A program made the position numbers and the translations under genes. A stretch of 64,000 nt of DNA from Anthostomella pinea (taxonomy: Eukaryota > Ascomycota > Sordariomycetes > Xylariales > Xylariaceae): the NCBI GenBank assembly GCA_963556695.1, contig CAUWAG010000004.1:1364001-1428000 (forward strand), read 5' to 3'. Shown here piece by piece: positions 1 through 12,036 of this stretch. Below the pieces are notes generated by a model. It did not search any database and was not told where the DNA came from. It saw only the letters and a list, made by a program, of their open reading frames with translations. Each line of letters starts with the position of its first letter. The stretch's first letter is position 1.

Positions 1-1709
1 GGACCCGCGAAGCGACAATGGGCCTGCGGCTCATGAGTCTAATTGCCGAAGAATCGAAGACCAAGAAGGGCGGGCAACTCATCACACTGATCCATTCATT
101 TTCATCATCTCACGGGGACCCCATTGTGGGTGCCTTTGCTGAAAGACTACTCACGCCCGTGACTCGCCCCTTTTACGACATTTTGCGCCACTGGATATAC
201 GATGGCGAGCTTTCAGATCCATACCTGGAGTTCTTTGTGCAGTTGACGCTCCCTCACGAGACGACCCAGGGAAAGTCGGGTTCCACGAACGTGTGGGAAG
301 ATAAATACAAGGAACAGCCGGATATGATACCCTCCATCATCACTGCTGAATTCTCTCAAAAGGTCTTCCTGATCGGCAAGTCTCTCAACTTCATTCGGCA
401 CAGCTGTGGGGACTCGCAATGGGTCGAGTCCTATTCAAAAGCATCATCCAAGGAGCTGCGATATGGAGATACGGCTACCCTGGAGTCATGGATTGACGAT
501 GCGTACAAAACAACAATGCGCCGACTGCTGCACCTCATGACGAACAAATTTCATCTGTTTGACCATCTACAAGCATTGAAGAGCTACATTCTACTGGGGC
601 AGGGCGATTTCATTGCACTGTTGATGGAATCGCTAGCCGCAAATCTCGACCGTCCTGCTGGGGCCCAGTATAGGCACACGTTGACAGCACAGCTGGAGCA
701 CGCTATTCGCGGTTCTAATGCTCAATACGACTCGCCTGAAGTGCTGCGGCGCCTCGACGCGCGCATGCTCCAGCTCTCGCACGGCGACATAGGCTGGGAC
801 TGCTTCACCCTCGAATACAAGATCGACGCGCCCGTGGATGTCGTCGTATCCGACTGGGGCAACCGGCAATACCTCAAAGTATTCAACTTCCTCTGGCGCA
901 TCAAAAGAGTTGAATTTGCGCTCTCCTCGACCTGGCGTAAGGTCACCACAGGCTCCCGGGGCGTCTTACAGACCAACCATCTCACTGTTCAGGAGACCTG
1001 GAAGACGACGCGGGGGTTCCTCGCCGAGATGGTGCATTTTGTGGGCCAACTACAGTACTACATCCTCTTTGAAGTCATCGAGAGTTCCTGGACGGAGCTG
1101 CAGGCGCGTTTAAGCCGGGAAGACGCGACTCTGGACGACGTCATTGTAGCGCATACGAATTACCTCGAATCCATAACCCACAAGGGTCTCCTCGGCGCGC
1201 GCCGGCGCCGCTTCGTGGGCTCGGACGCCGCCGGCAGCGGGAGCCACGGGGGCGAGGACGACAACAGCTACATGATCCAGCTGGGCGAGCTGCTGCGCAC
1301 CATGCTCGCGTACCGCGACTGCGTCGACGGGCTGTACTCGTGGTCCGTGTCGGACTTCACGCAGCGGCAGGTTGAGGCCGACCTGCGGCATACCGTACCT
1401 TCGCCGGACGAGGACGCAACCACAAACCCAGGTGGTCCGCAGAGCGAGTTCCCGGCTCTGCGCGAGCGCCTGCGCCACCTCGGCGACCGCTTCCGCACCA
1501 AGCTCCAGATCCTGCTCGGCGACCTGGCTTATCAGGCCGACGTCGACCTGAGGTTCTTGGGCGTCGCGATGAACTTTAATGATGTGTACCAGCCTGTGCG
1601 CCGCAAGGTCAAGGGCACGCCTGCGCCGCCGACGGTGGGTGGTGCGGATAAGGGGAAGGAGAAGGAGAGGGAGGGGGATAGGGACAGAGAGGAGCGCCAT
1701 AAACGGTGA
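1..1709 (+). CDS. gamma-tubulin complex component 3 (Spc98/Alp6/GCP3-type), 3' part
   Basis: This is the C-terminal part of a spindle-pole/gamma-tubulin complex protein of the Spc97/Spc98 family, closest to GCP3. The frame is open to the left edge, so the gene begins outside the window; the Met at position 18 is internal, because the preceding codons (REAT-M) continue the conserved run. Visible family features are the GLRLMSLIAEE stretch, the core around KGGQLITLIHSF, the GELSDPYLEFFV segment and the C-terminal gamma-tubulin-binding region with LKSYILLGQGDF and FNFLWRIKRVEF. The family nucleates microtubules at the spindle pole body. The tail after about residue 530 of the fragment is lysine/glutamate/arginine-rich and low complexity. 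There is no intron in this part. Assignment to GCP3 rather than GCP2 rests on remembered motifs. Confidence 0.9.
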   Translation, partial: TREATMGLRLMSLIAEESKTKKGGQLITLIHSFSSSHGDPIVGAFAERLLTPVTRPFYDILRHWIYDGELSDPYLEFFVQLTLPHETTQGKSGSTNVWEDKYKEQPDMIPSIITAEFSQKVFLIGKSLNFIRHSCGDSQWVESYSKASSKELRYGDTATLESWIDDAYKTTMRRLLHLMTNKFHLFDHLQALKSYILLGQGDFIALLMESLAANLDRPAGAQYRHTLTAQLEHAIRGSNAQYDSPEVLRRLDARMLQLSHGDIGWDCFTLEYKIDAPVDVVVSDWGNRQYLKVFNFLWRIKRVEFALSSTWRKVTTGSRGVLQTNHLTVQETWKTTRGFLAEMVHFVGQLQYYILFEVIESSWTELQARLSREDATLDDVIVAHTNYLESITHKGLLGARRRRFVGSDAAGSGSHGGEDDNSYMIQLGELLRTMLAYRDCVDGLYSWSVSDFTQRQVEADLRHTVPSPDEDATTNPGGPQSEFPALRERLRHLGDRFRTKLQILLGDLAYQADVDLRFLGVAMNFNDVYQPVRRKVKGTPAPPTVGGADKGKEKEREGDRDREERHKR

Positions 1710-1742
1710 ATGGATGTCCGAATGAGGAATGAGTGGTCACTA

Positions 1743-1862
1743 TCCTGTGCTCGCCCGACTGAGGAGTGTCACTGAGATGAGCAGCATTAGTATGGTCAAG
1801 GTTCCTGTGCTCGCCCGACTGAGGAGTGTCACTGAGATGAGCAGCATTAGTATGGTCAAGGT
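1743..1862. repeat. perfect 60-bp tandem duplication
   Basis: Bases 1743-1802 and 1803-1862 are identical 60-mers in head-to-tail order. The array starts 33 bases after the GCP3-type stop codon, so it probably lies in that gene's 3' UTR or terminator region. Confidence 0.95.
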
Positions 1863-3282
1863 GCCATTGAGTCTCGTACGACGGAGCTGCGCTGTGTCTT
1901 TATTAGGCCTCGGACATCCAAACCGTTCGTCGTTTATCTGCATGGCTATCGAGGCCTGTCTGGCTGGCTTTGCAAACAGATGAACAAGAAAAGCACCAAG
2001 GCGTCGAACAACATCCCGCCCGAGAAAAGCGACATCGTGCGTTAGGTACATAAAGAGAGATACCTAACCTTAGCTAGCTGCAACATTAGCTAGTTGTCTG
2101 TGCTAGAGCTGCTCGGAACGAGTCCCGAGTCCCGAGCCAAGAGACTGAATGAATGAATGACGATCCAAACATACCTATCCGAGTCAGCTTCACCGTAGGA
2201 TGTACAGACTAGTGGTAGGTAGGCAGAGCAGTAACTCGAGGCTATCCTGAGACGACACTAATGCAGGGGATGATGATGCCATGACTTGGGCTACTGCGGC
2301 CAGCACGGTAGTCTACCGGCGGCCAAGGGGACTTCCGCGTAGTTTAGTCGGTTCTAGTTACCTCATACTCGCGATACCAGTCTTGGGTTCATAAGGACAA
2401 GAGTAGTAGCATGATGAAAATTCATATCATATCATCATTCATACGTCTGGTTCATAAAACGTAGAAACGTAGACATCCGACCAGTGCTTTTGTGCCTCTC
2501 CCACAAGATGATCCCAACCATCGATCCCGTCTGTCTCGTACAGGGAGGCGACCCCATGATACGGACCCAGTAGAACGGGGCATCGCCAGGCTTTTTTTCG
2601 CCTTCTATATCTACATGATAACCCGGGTTCCAAGAAAAGACATTAGACCCCGTGGTTCTAGTACCGACAGCTTGACTGACTCCCACGTATCAACACATGT
2701 ACCGAGTTTCTTGCTTTTCCACGCCGGAAAATAAAGAAGTCAATGTCGTTGTAAATCCATTATAATGGCCGGTCGTCGATGTTCGTACAAGTCAGTTGGG
2801 TGGAAGGTGCAATCCATCCTCAATCTCTTCCGACGATAAGTTTGGAAAGATGTTCGAGTGTTCGGGTAGCAAGTGACAGATGATGGCAGCTAATAGCAAT
2901 TTACAGCCACGGTTGCCGCTGTACCATTACCCGAACCAAGCCAAACACATGTAGGTAGTGTCCAGGGACAATGCCCGAGCCGAAACAAATGCGCCAAAAT
3001 GCCCACATCGGCGCAACCATGCGCCGTATTGTACATCATCCACGACGTACAGAGCGTGGTCTGCCAATCGTGATGTGTTAAGATCGATATCCTTGGGTCA
3101 GAGCCGTCACTCCTTCGGATGACTGACTGACTCTGTATATCCAGCTATGCTGGCAGATAGACCAGGGAAACCAACACACAAGCTTTCCTCGGAAATGCGA
3201 CTTCATATCCAGTGTTCTGCAAGATCGAGCAAAATGCATCTGACGAACTTGCGAAGATGATCTGATAGTTGCAGCGAGGAAA
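1863..3282. other. intergenic, convergent gene ends
   Basis: These 1.4 kb lie between the 3' ends of the GCP3-type gene and the Wee1 gene. I see no convincing coding region: the short open frames lack recognisable motifs. A short GAAT run near 2147-2159 is the only simple repeat noted. Confidence 0.6.
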
Positions 3283-6200
3283 TCATACGTCGGTCATCTC
3301 GGTGTCGAGAGATGAAGGCTCAATGACCTCGTCCCCAGGTCCCCAGTTACCTTCGAAGACCGTAGCACCAGCCCGTTGACGTGTTCCAACCCAATTGAGA
3401 GCTTCCAGCTCGAGCATCTGAGTTGCTGTAGGTCGATACGACGGCACCACGGCGAGCATCGCTTTGACAACTTTGTCCAGAGAACTTGGATGGTCAGGGT
3501 TGCTCATGAAGTCAGGAGCCTGTTGAAGCTCGGTCTTCCGACTCGAGCCGTTTCGGTTCAAGCCGAAGATGTCGCCAGACTGCCGTCTTGCCCCTCTGAA
3601 GTTGTAGCTTCGACGAAGATTTCTCGTCGTGTGGCTATCGTCTTCGGACAAGTTGACGCCGCGTTCAGTCTCATCGATTGGCATACCCTCGGTGTCTCGT
3701 GGAACTGGGGTTCCTTCTTGGGTGAGTGTGGGGACTTCGTCGAAATCTCCTTCTCTCAAAGCCGTCCATGTTGCTCCATTCTCCGGCAATTGGACGTTGG
3801 CTGCTATCTCTAGCATGATGAGTCCAAATGAGAAAATGTCTGCAGAGCACCCAATCTCGGAGCGAAGAGCTTCAGGAGCCATGTATGTACGGTCTCCCTC
3901 CATGTCGCTTCGAGGTAAACCGTGACCAGTAGCGAGGCCGAAATCGCCTATCTTAAGGGTGCCGTCGAAACCGACCAAGATGTTGGAAGGTTTCAAGTCT
4001 AGATGGATCAAGCCGGCGCTGTGAATATGCTTCAAACCCTATACAGCTGGTCAGTTTGTTATCATGTATTGACAAGTCGCTTTGGTCTCACCTGGCCGAC
4101 TTCGAGCATGATTTTCCAGATGCGAAAGTCATCCAGCCTGCCCTTCATTCCAACCTTTTCAAGGAACTTGTGCAAATTGCCCTCCTCACAGTACTCGGTC
4201 TGGATATATAGGCTGTGGTTCTCTTCCCAACTGTCGATAAGCTGCAGGACATGGTCGCAGCCCCTGACCCGCTGCAAGGCGGTCACCTCATTGAGTCGCT
4301 CTGCTCGGTCCTTGTCACCTTGGATCGGAAGAACCAACTTCTTAACCGCGAATAGCTTATGAGGTGTAGGGGAGGGTGGGGTGCGATGCGATGGAGTATC
4401 GAAGAAACCTTTGCGCTCAGCATCGATGGGTTGGTTGTATTCTGCCACCTTGAAGACCTCGGAAAATTCGCCCCTGCCGATGTGTTCCACCTTTCCGAAC
4501 CGTGCGACAAGGCTGGCATCGAGCTCAGCGCCAGACGATGCATGCACAGGGGTGATAACGCGCCGGTTAAGGATCTGTTGGAAACCCTCATTTCGAGTAG
4601 TCGGAGTGGCAGGCGGAAAGATCGACTTTCGCCCGCTGCTTCCGGGAAGCAGAAATCCCTCCGAGGGGTTTGAGATACTCAGGCGGCTCGCATCAGGGGG
4701 CACAACACCATCCTGTGGGGTCCGGGGAGAAGCCTTCTCGGCAAACTCAAAACGATCCAGAGGAGTTGCTGGGATCACTGAGCTGGTCTTAGCAAAACGT
4801 ACTTTGGTGGTAGGCCTGACAAGTGAATTCGTCGTGGTCTCAAGCGGCGCAGGTGTAGAAAACGAGCCGCGCTTGGCTCGAGACCTACTGAACGATGACA
4901 AAGAAATGGATACGGTAGGGGTTGTTCCCGAGACAACAGACATCGGGGTGTCAGAAGCGCCACCGGATGTAACAGCCTCTTCTCCATCTTGTCTGTCGTT
5001 ACACGGCCCCCGTGATGGGCTGTACTTACAAGATGCTCCCGCACCGAAGGCGGAAGTTGGAGCAGCCACGTGTCGGCTGGCAGTGGGACTGTCGTTCACT
5101 GTTTCGCTCGGGTTGCTTGTGCTTTGAGAAAGAAGCTGTTGCTTCGTGGGCGTTGGTGGAAAATCACCATCGTTGCTGGTTTGCATCTCATCATCACTCT
5201 TGCTAGGACTTCTTCCATCATCACTAAGAAGACTCATAAGGCTGCCTTTTTTCGATAATCTGTTGAAGCTCAAAGGGCCAGGGCGCGTCGGCTCGTCGAA
5301 CGCAATTTGAAATCGACTTGAAGAGGTAGGGTTGAAAGAAGGAGTCGTAGGACCGGCAAGTGTGTGTCTCATGCGTCTGCTCCTCGCTCTCGCACTCCCC
5401 GGCGTTGGTTGTTGCGGATACGTAGCAAATGGGTTTAGGGGTTTCTTGCAAGGGGTATCAGGTGGAGCTGCGCCGTTGCCTGTACCCGAAAGGCCCTGCT
5501 CGGGATGGCGATTCACTTTGGAAATTAGACCGGTCGATGCGAAGGCTCCCTCAAACGGTCTCGCGTGCTTGTAGTCAGGTGTAGACACACTGGCGATGCC
5601 TTGGGTTTGTCTGTCGGGCTTCGGACGAACAGAAGCCATGGGCAGGCTCTTGGAGAAGTTGACGAATGCTCTCGGTTTCTCCACAGGAAAATGTGTTGGA
5701 GAGTCATCACCCATACTCGAGTTCGACGACGAGGTAGTCATTGTGCGAGAGAGCGGGTGAGGCTGATGGGCCGGAGGGTTCATAGCATGGGCCGAAGGGT
5801 TCGGTAGAGGGCCCTGTGTATTGAAAGGGCTATCTCGTGGTGGCGGCGGCAGGAAAGCATCCAGAGACAGTCGTGGGCGGGCCTTGGCGTTGGGGATGGT
5901 GGTTGTCGCATCAATGGTGGTTTGTGCCGACTGGAGAGCCGCCTGCAGAGCCGCCTGCTGGAGAGCTGCACGTCGTCCCCAAGACGTCTGCTTCTCACCC
6001 GTATGTCGCTGCTGGAGAGTGGACCGTCGAAGTGATCCAGCCCTTCGCGGCATGGCGGAGGGAGTGGGTGACGCTAGAGATTCAAACATGTTTGGGGCGC
6101 TGGAGCTGGTCCAATCATACTCACGCGCAGAGTCATCCTGCATGTCTGGGCTTGGTGAGCCAGGAAACTGGTCGAAGATGTTGAAGTTGTCCCCAAGACT

Positions 6201-6941
6201 TGAGGGGCCATAACTGCGTCGTTTAGCCTTCGGGCTGCCAGAGAAGTTTTGGTCGAGAGTCATGATAGCATCACTTCGCTTCAGAGGGCTAGCACCGGAG
6301 CTAGCATTCGAGTTGTTCGCTTCCGAAAAACGTGACATGGTAAGCTGAGACGCGCCAGACATGTCCAAATGCATGCTATGCCGATTGGAGGCTTTGTCGA
6401 AGGGCCTGCGCGGCGCAGGGTTGCGCGCAAAAACGCCAACGTTCTCCTGTTCGGGAAGGGTGGATTCAAGAATGGACGATGACGACGGCGCGGAATTGAC
6501 GGAGGTAGTGGCGGCATTCAAAGCGCGTCTGGACGGGCTTCTTGGAGAGGTGCGCGACCGCGATAGTTGCTTTGTGGCTGTCGACGGTGCAGCCGGACTC
6601 TTAGAAGCGGTTTTGGCGGATCGCAGCGAAAGTTTGACACTAGGTCGGAAAGGAGTTGCAAGCGGTGATTGGGCGTGCACAGCGTTTGTAGGCGGTGTAT
6701 TGAATGGCGTAGTCGATTGTCCCGGGCCAAAATACTGCGATTGAGCACGGCGGCAAGAGGGAGACGACGGCGACGAACCAGCGTCGGAGCTGCTCTGGGA
6801 CGCAGTGCGCACCAGAGAAAACTTGGACGGCGAACGCGACAATGAGCGTCTCAGTGTTCGTAGACCAGCTCCCACGTCAACATGGTGGTGATGCGGGTGC
6901 GTCGGCGACGGCAAGGTTAGAGTTCCACCACCGTTAGACAT
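3283..6941 (-). CDS. wee1: Wee1/Swe1-type mitotic inhibitor kinase (ANKwee1-like)
   Basis: This cell-cycle kinase of the Wee1 family inhibits CDK1 by phosphorylating its tyrosine. Two exons, 6941-4092 and 4038-3283, are split by a 53-bp phase-0 intron (4039-4091; GTGAGA..GTATAG); the spliced protein has 1201 residues. The first ~780 residues are a disordered, Ser/Pro-rich regulatory region with many S/T-P sites. The kinase domain follows: glycine loop GRGEFSEVFK, ATP lysine in FAVKK, catalytic loop HLDLKPSN, DFGLA, and the EGDRTYMAPE activation segment characteristic of Wee1/Swe1. The C-lobe carries an insert of about 75 residues before the final helices. Size and architecture match Aspergillus ANKwee1. 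The intron falls just before the catalytic loop. Spindle/CDK context with the neighbouring GCP3-type gene is probably coincidental. Confidence 0.93.
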
Positions 6942-9900
6942 GTTGGGCTGTCGAAAGATGGCATGCGACGGAAACGAGACGCGGCGAGGCGAGGCGAGGC
7001 GAGGTTCGAGGGGGGCTCCTGAGAGATCGGATCGCGGGTTCGATTTTAGATAATGCGCCCGGCTGTCAACAGTCGCATAGGAAAGACAATGGGCGATTGG
7101 ATGTTGGTCCGTGAGGAATGCAGAGCAGGTAGTTTAATCAGTCGCAGACATCTGGAATGCCAGACCAAGTAAGGGCGCAGAGGTTTCTTCAGTGGCGATG
7201 ACGAAGGCTGCTCATGGTCTCATGGCAGTTTCTAGTCTCCACGGTATCGGGCTGGCTGGCTGGCGGTAGGTGAGACCAGACTGCAACACCTTCCCTTGCT
7301 GCGACTCGCACTTCGTGAACACGTATATATGTGTGTGTCGTGTTGTTGCATGTACGTAGGTAGGTAGGTAGCGACGTGTGAGGACACGGGCACGATGAAT
7401 TCGTACGCACCCGACGGACAGCAAGAGGCAGGAACGAGGACCGTGAGGGGAGAGCCTCGCTTCCACGTCAGCACGCTGACTGACTTGTTGACGGGTGATC
7501 GTCGTCTGTTGTTTGTGGCGACTTCAGTTGTCGGGAGGTGACTGGAAAGTTGACAGGTTCAGGCGCAGGTAGCAGGTTGCAGGCAGGCGAGGCGGTAGGG
7601 TAGGGTTGGAGAATTTCCCAGGCTGGCAGGCTGGGGAAAAGGAGCGTCCGTCGCCAAGCAATCGCTGGAAGGCGGGTGGAAGGCAGGCAGGCGGGTGGCA
7701 GGTGGCAGGGCAGAGAAGGGGAAGGGGAGACCGACGGAACAATGGGGCAATGGGGCAATGGGACGACGGTCAACGTGGATGTACAGCACATTGGGCGCAC
7801 CCATGTGATGGCAGTTGCGGTGAGGTGGTGCGTGGGTGTGGAAGGTACCGGTCGATCGTGGTTTTTCAGAGTGCGCAGTAGCGTGGATGCAACATGGGTC
7901 CCGAGTGGATGTTGGAAAGCGCGTTTGTTTATTTCAGAGACGCGTGTGGGAAGTTGGGAAACAGGGGGTCTCCTGGCTGGCAGGAGCGCCACACCCGCTC
8001 TCTGTCGCAAAGAGTGGGGCTGATCAGTCCGTACCTCCAGGTACCCTTTCCCGTCGTGTTGTTTCTCCCCACCTCAACTGCAGCCAATCAGCATTGGACG
8101 GGCCACCGCCGGATCGCAACTGGCGTTCTATCGAAACTGCATTCCCATGCGCCATGCACCATCACCGATTCTGCGCCGACCTGAGTGTCACGACTCACGA
8201 ATCACGACGGCGTTTGCACCTTCGTTTGCTCTGCCCAGGAAAGATGATGCGGTGCGTATGTATGAAGAGATGGCATGTAAATGCAGTTGGTGCGACTGGC
8301 TGCCCGGTGAATTCCTGGCCCGTCGCATCAAGAGCCAACGAGCATCTTCATTTCTGGTGCCCTCGATATTCTGGGTCTTTTATATTATCTCAATTCCATT
8401 GTTATGTGGCACGGTACGGCCCCTCCGCAGACGCGTCTCTGTGTGTATTGTTGTCCATCTGTGCGCCAGCGCAAGCGTCCGTGGGCCTTGCACGGGGCAT
8501 GGCAGGGGCAGGGCAAGGCGAAGGCGAGCTGGCCGCCAGTGCGCCGCCGCCGCGTCGTCTGATCGTCCCCATCAACAACTCACTCCCGCCCGCCAGGCTT
8601 GTCTGCCTGTCTCATCCTGGTACCCGGGCAGGCCCTGCTTGGAAACTGGAAGCTGAGCCTCGCGAGTCTGCTGGCAGCTGGCAGCTGGCTACCTAATGGA
8701 CAGGAAGGGTCATCCCGACAGCGTCCTGCAGGCCCGTTGCGGTTACAGCAGGCAGGAAGGTGGGGGCAGGGGGGGCTACAGAACACCGCCGCCCACGTAG
8801 GTGCAGGTGCAGGTGGTGGTGGCCCAATCGAAGTCGGCGCTGTCTGTTGAGTGTTGACCTGCGTCATTAGGCCCTGAGACAGGATGCAGGCGAGCCAGAG
8901 CTGCCAGAGCGTTGGCTTCTGGCGAGTCATGGTCATTGGTCCATGGGCAGGGAAGATCGGGGACCTGCCGACACCCCAGTCCGCGCGCGCCAGGCCAGCA
9001 AGCCCGGCTGCAACACAATGCACGCTTCACATCGAGACTCATATTCTCTTGAAACTGTCAACGTTGATCACAGTCCACCGCACTTCCATTCTCTCCGTCG
9101 ACGCAAAACCCAACAGCAAACAAGGTGCTCGCCATGGCCGACAAAAATACTTCATCACCACAGGAACTGCATACGAAAGTGAAAGTAAACAAATTTAAAA
9201 ATAGACAATCTTAACACGGTGGGTTAATTTTATGACTTCGTCGGCACATTGCGAAATCATGCGTCCGCCAAAGATCCCTCCGAGGCCATCTCGCTCGGGG
9301 GCGCTCGGGCTGTCGGGTCAGTCAAATGATAAATTCACCGGGTCTGGCAGATCTGACAATCTGGGAGGATCTAGTCAGACTGTCATCACAGACTGATGTG
9401 ACTCCCGCCGGATTTGCGTTGCTGATAGTTGATGCTGCCTGACGAGTGATGAGTGATGATGACTCGGGGCGGCCGTCCAACTTCCAATGCTAGAAGGTCG
9501 GCACTCCCTGCTCGACTTGTTTCATTATTATGCAGTTCATAAACTATCCAGCCCTTCCCGCGTAGAGCCGTTTCACCACCCACGTGCCCACGTGCCAGAT
9601 CGCATCCCCCAACGTCCGTGTTATCTCGCAGCCCCCGTCGCAGCCCCCGTCGCCACCTCTCCAGGGCTCTCATCGCACCACTCTCCCGTGTCTGCGTGTC
9701 CGAGTGGCCCCCCAGGCTGCCAGGATCTACCTCCCGGCTCCGTATCTAGGCAGGGATCTATCCGCCCCTAGCAACTGCGCTTCCGGGATCCGGCCGCCTC
9801 GTTTTTGCTTTTGATCTTCGCATGAGAGCCGCCACGCAGCATCGCGACGGGCAGGAATCGCATAAGTTAAGCACATATCTATATTGTCATAAGTCAAGCC

Positions 9901-10892
9901 TGAGCGTCATAGCAGCACATCTAGACTGTCCGCTAAAGAGGTAGTATATGGATTATGACCTGATCTGGTCGCTAGTGCACGGCACTTCAAAGGAGTATAT
10001 TAACTTAGCGAGCTTGAAACAGACCCCCCTTTTCCTTTTCTTCATCGCCAGAAGACCGCAGGCCCATTGCGAATTTGGTTCCTTGAGGAATTGAACCTGA
10101 GCATGACGTAGGAGTATTTCGTTACCCATCCCACTGGATCCAAAACGCTCCCTTGGCATCCTCTGGGATTGGTGCGCCGCGCCGTGGTGAATGAAGCCTG
10201 TGTCGCAAACTAAAACTCCAAAACACGCAGGATGGTACGATGCATCGAGGTTATCCGTGGAAACCCATCTGATCCCAATGTCAAGCCCTCGACAACGTCG
10301 TCCACATTGGTGACATCACCGTAGCTTATACTACTTAGTGTTGTATGCATCGCCGATCTAGTCATTGTACTACCGCCTGCAGTATACTGGTACAATATGC
10401 ATCGCCGATCTAATCATTGCACTACTACCTGCAGCTGGGTTGCGTGATCTGAGCGCAAGAGACACTCAAATGTCGATACTTATCTCCTGCCAACGGCACC
10501 GAGCGTAGGGTAGCCTATCTGAAACAAGCTCAATCTTCATCCCTTTTGCGTAGCAGACTCTTACTTCCGAGACTTCTCAAGTAGCCGGCGAGTTCAGCGT
10601 GCTCGTTCGACTAAATCAGGATTCATGTCAGGCAATGCCGGTTTTTATTGTGATCTTCTATGTGGTTAGTGTTGTGGGCGGTATTATAGTTGATGCTGTT
10701 AGAATAATGCCTGGTGGTGACGTCGATCAATCACGCTATGACTGAGAGTGTGGTAGGACCAATACAGCAACTCTTCTTTGTATAACGATTAAACCTTCGT
10801 CCCACACCTAGAAGTCGATGCCAAATCCTCAGATCAACAAAGGTTGGGTATCCTCATCCATGACCCCTTAGCGCTCGAGGACTAGGTACAGA
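6942..10892. other. long gene-free upstream region of the Wee1 gene
   Basis: About 3.9 kb without a gene I can support. The part at 7200-9050 is GC-rich with CAGG/GGCAGG-type low complexity and a short (TAGG)n run near 7356-7373. Several overlapping open frames on both strands here are explained by base composition and show no motif or consistent frame. It may include a long 5' leader and promoter of the Wee1 gene. From about 9200 on it becomes more AT-rich. See also the direct repeat at 10344-10434. Confidence 0.5.
10344..10434. repeat. imperfect direct repeat, 39-bp units, period 52
   Basis: Bases 10344-10382 and 10396-10434 are 39-bp copies beginning TATGCATCGCCGATCTA and ending CTGCAG. 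They differ at four positions, all of them transitions (G/A, T/C, C/T, G/A). Transition-only divergence is what repeat-induced point mutation or cytosine deamination would give, but four sites are few. Confidence 0.7.
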
Positions 10893-12036
10893 TTACCAGG
10901 CGGGTTCGTCTTCCACAATCCATAGTATCATCGCCAAAGCAAGATCTGCGTGCTTGCGCATGACAGGAATTAGGGGTTTCCGAAACCATGGCTCTTTTTC
11001 AAAGGCAGTTCCGATCCAGGGACAAAGTAGCTTTTGTATTATCACATCATAAGGAGCGGTTGTGCCGTACAGCTCGTCCACCGCAGTCGAAAACCCCGCA
11101 TACATCATTCGGCTCCGATTCTCCGATAAGGAGAGGACGGCTGCAGGCGTGATGTTACTATACGATGGAACACTTAAAAGGAAAATTTTCGTGTGATAGC
11201 ACAGTCGCTCGCGAGCAAGCAACCGAGCCGCGTTGACGTCGAACTTGTCGGCCATCGTGTAAAATCGGATTTTGGTGATTATACTAGTCAACATAACCTC
11301 CAGAGCAGCAAATGTCCGCTCCGCCATGCTGACGGGGGATTCGGAAGGACTATCTGGCTCTGCAGTGTCGTAATATCGAGCTGGTTAGCCAGGCTTTCAT
11401 CTGTCACTCCTTAGGGCACGTTGCTCATCGGGATCTTACCGCTCTCATCTGAGTCATCTTCACCCAATACTGCTTGGCCAGACTTCAATTCCTTGTGGTT
11501 CTCTTCCATATAGCCAAGCACTGCCTGATCTACACGTGTTTCACCAGTGTTAATTGATAGCCTGCTGCAGGGTTTGACATAAACACGTGGTTCTTGTTCT
11601 CTTACCGCGAACAGTTGAATCCAGCCTGAATAGTTCCATAGTAACATCTTCATGAGATATCGTGGCAGCCCGGCTTGCACCCGACGATAGAGCCTGTGCT
11701 CCGTCATCGTAGTTGCCGGTGTACAGAAAGGCGAGAAATTTTTCGAAGATATCGGGGTAGTCTTCGGGCAGGTCGATGACTCCCGTGTAAGATTCCTGAG
11801 CTGCGTTATTCATCTGCCCATCTCACAACAAACTCCACCGGTCTAACAACCAACGCAACATCATGCAGCAAAGGTCCACTCACCTTGAAGCCAGAAGTAC
11901 AGGCTTTATCGAAGAAGCTGGACTGTGAGCAGACAACGGCTCTATGAACCTTGACCTCGCGTCCTTTACAAGTGACCGTCAGATCGGCATACTTGTCATT
12001 GAGGAACAAGCTGCGCAGGTCGTGATGAAGTAACAT
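10893..12036 (-). CDS. BTB/POZ domain protein
   Basis: Four exons: 12036-11884, 11813-11606, 11529-11440 and 11359-10893. The introns of 70, 76 and 80 bp have phases 0, 1 and 1, and the frame is kept throughout, giving 305 residues. The N-terminal half is a BTB/POZ domain: NDKYADLTVTC, KVHRAVVCSQSSFFDKAC, then VIDLPEDYPDIFEKFLAFLYTGNY after the first intron. A short acidic linker (GEDDSDESEPDSPSESP) follows, then a helical region containing YTMADKFDVNAARLLARER, typical of fungal BTB proteins. The family mediates homodimerisation and in some members Cullin-3 binding; no second catalytic or DNA-binding domain is visible. The locus opens the accessory stretch rich in damaged genes but this gene itself looks intact. 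Confidence 0.82.

Noticed and set aside
1110..1700. 196-codon minus-strand open frame inside the GCP3-type gene
   Set aside because: Antisense shadow of a GC-rich coding region; the plus-strand protein is conserved.
7468..9023. Several 80-290 codon open frames on both strands upstream of the Wee1 gene
   Set aside because: They overlap each other in different frames, are Pro/Cys/Arg-rich from GC-rich low-complexity DNA, and show no domain or splice logic.
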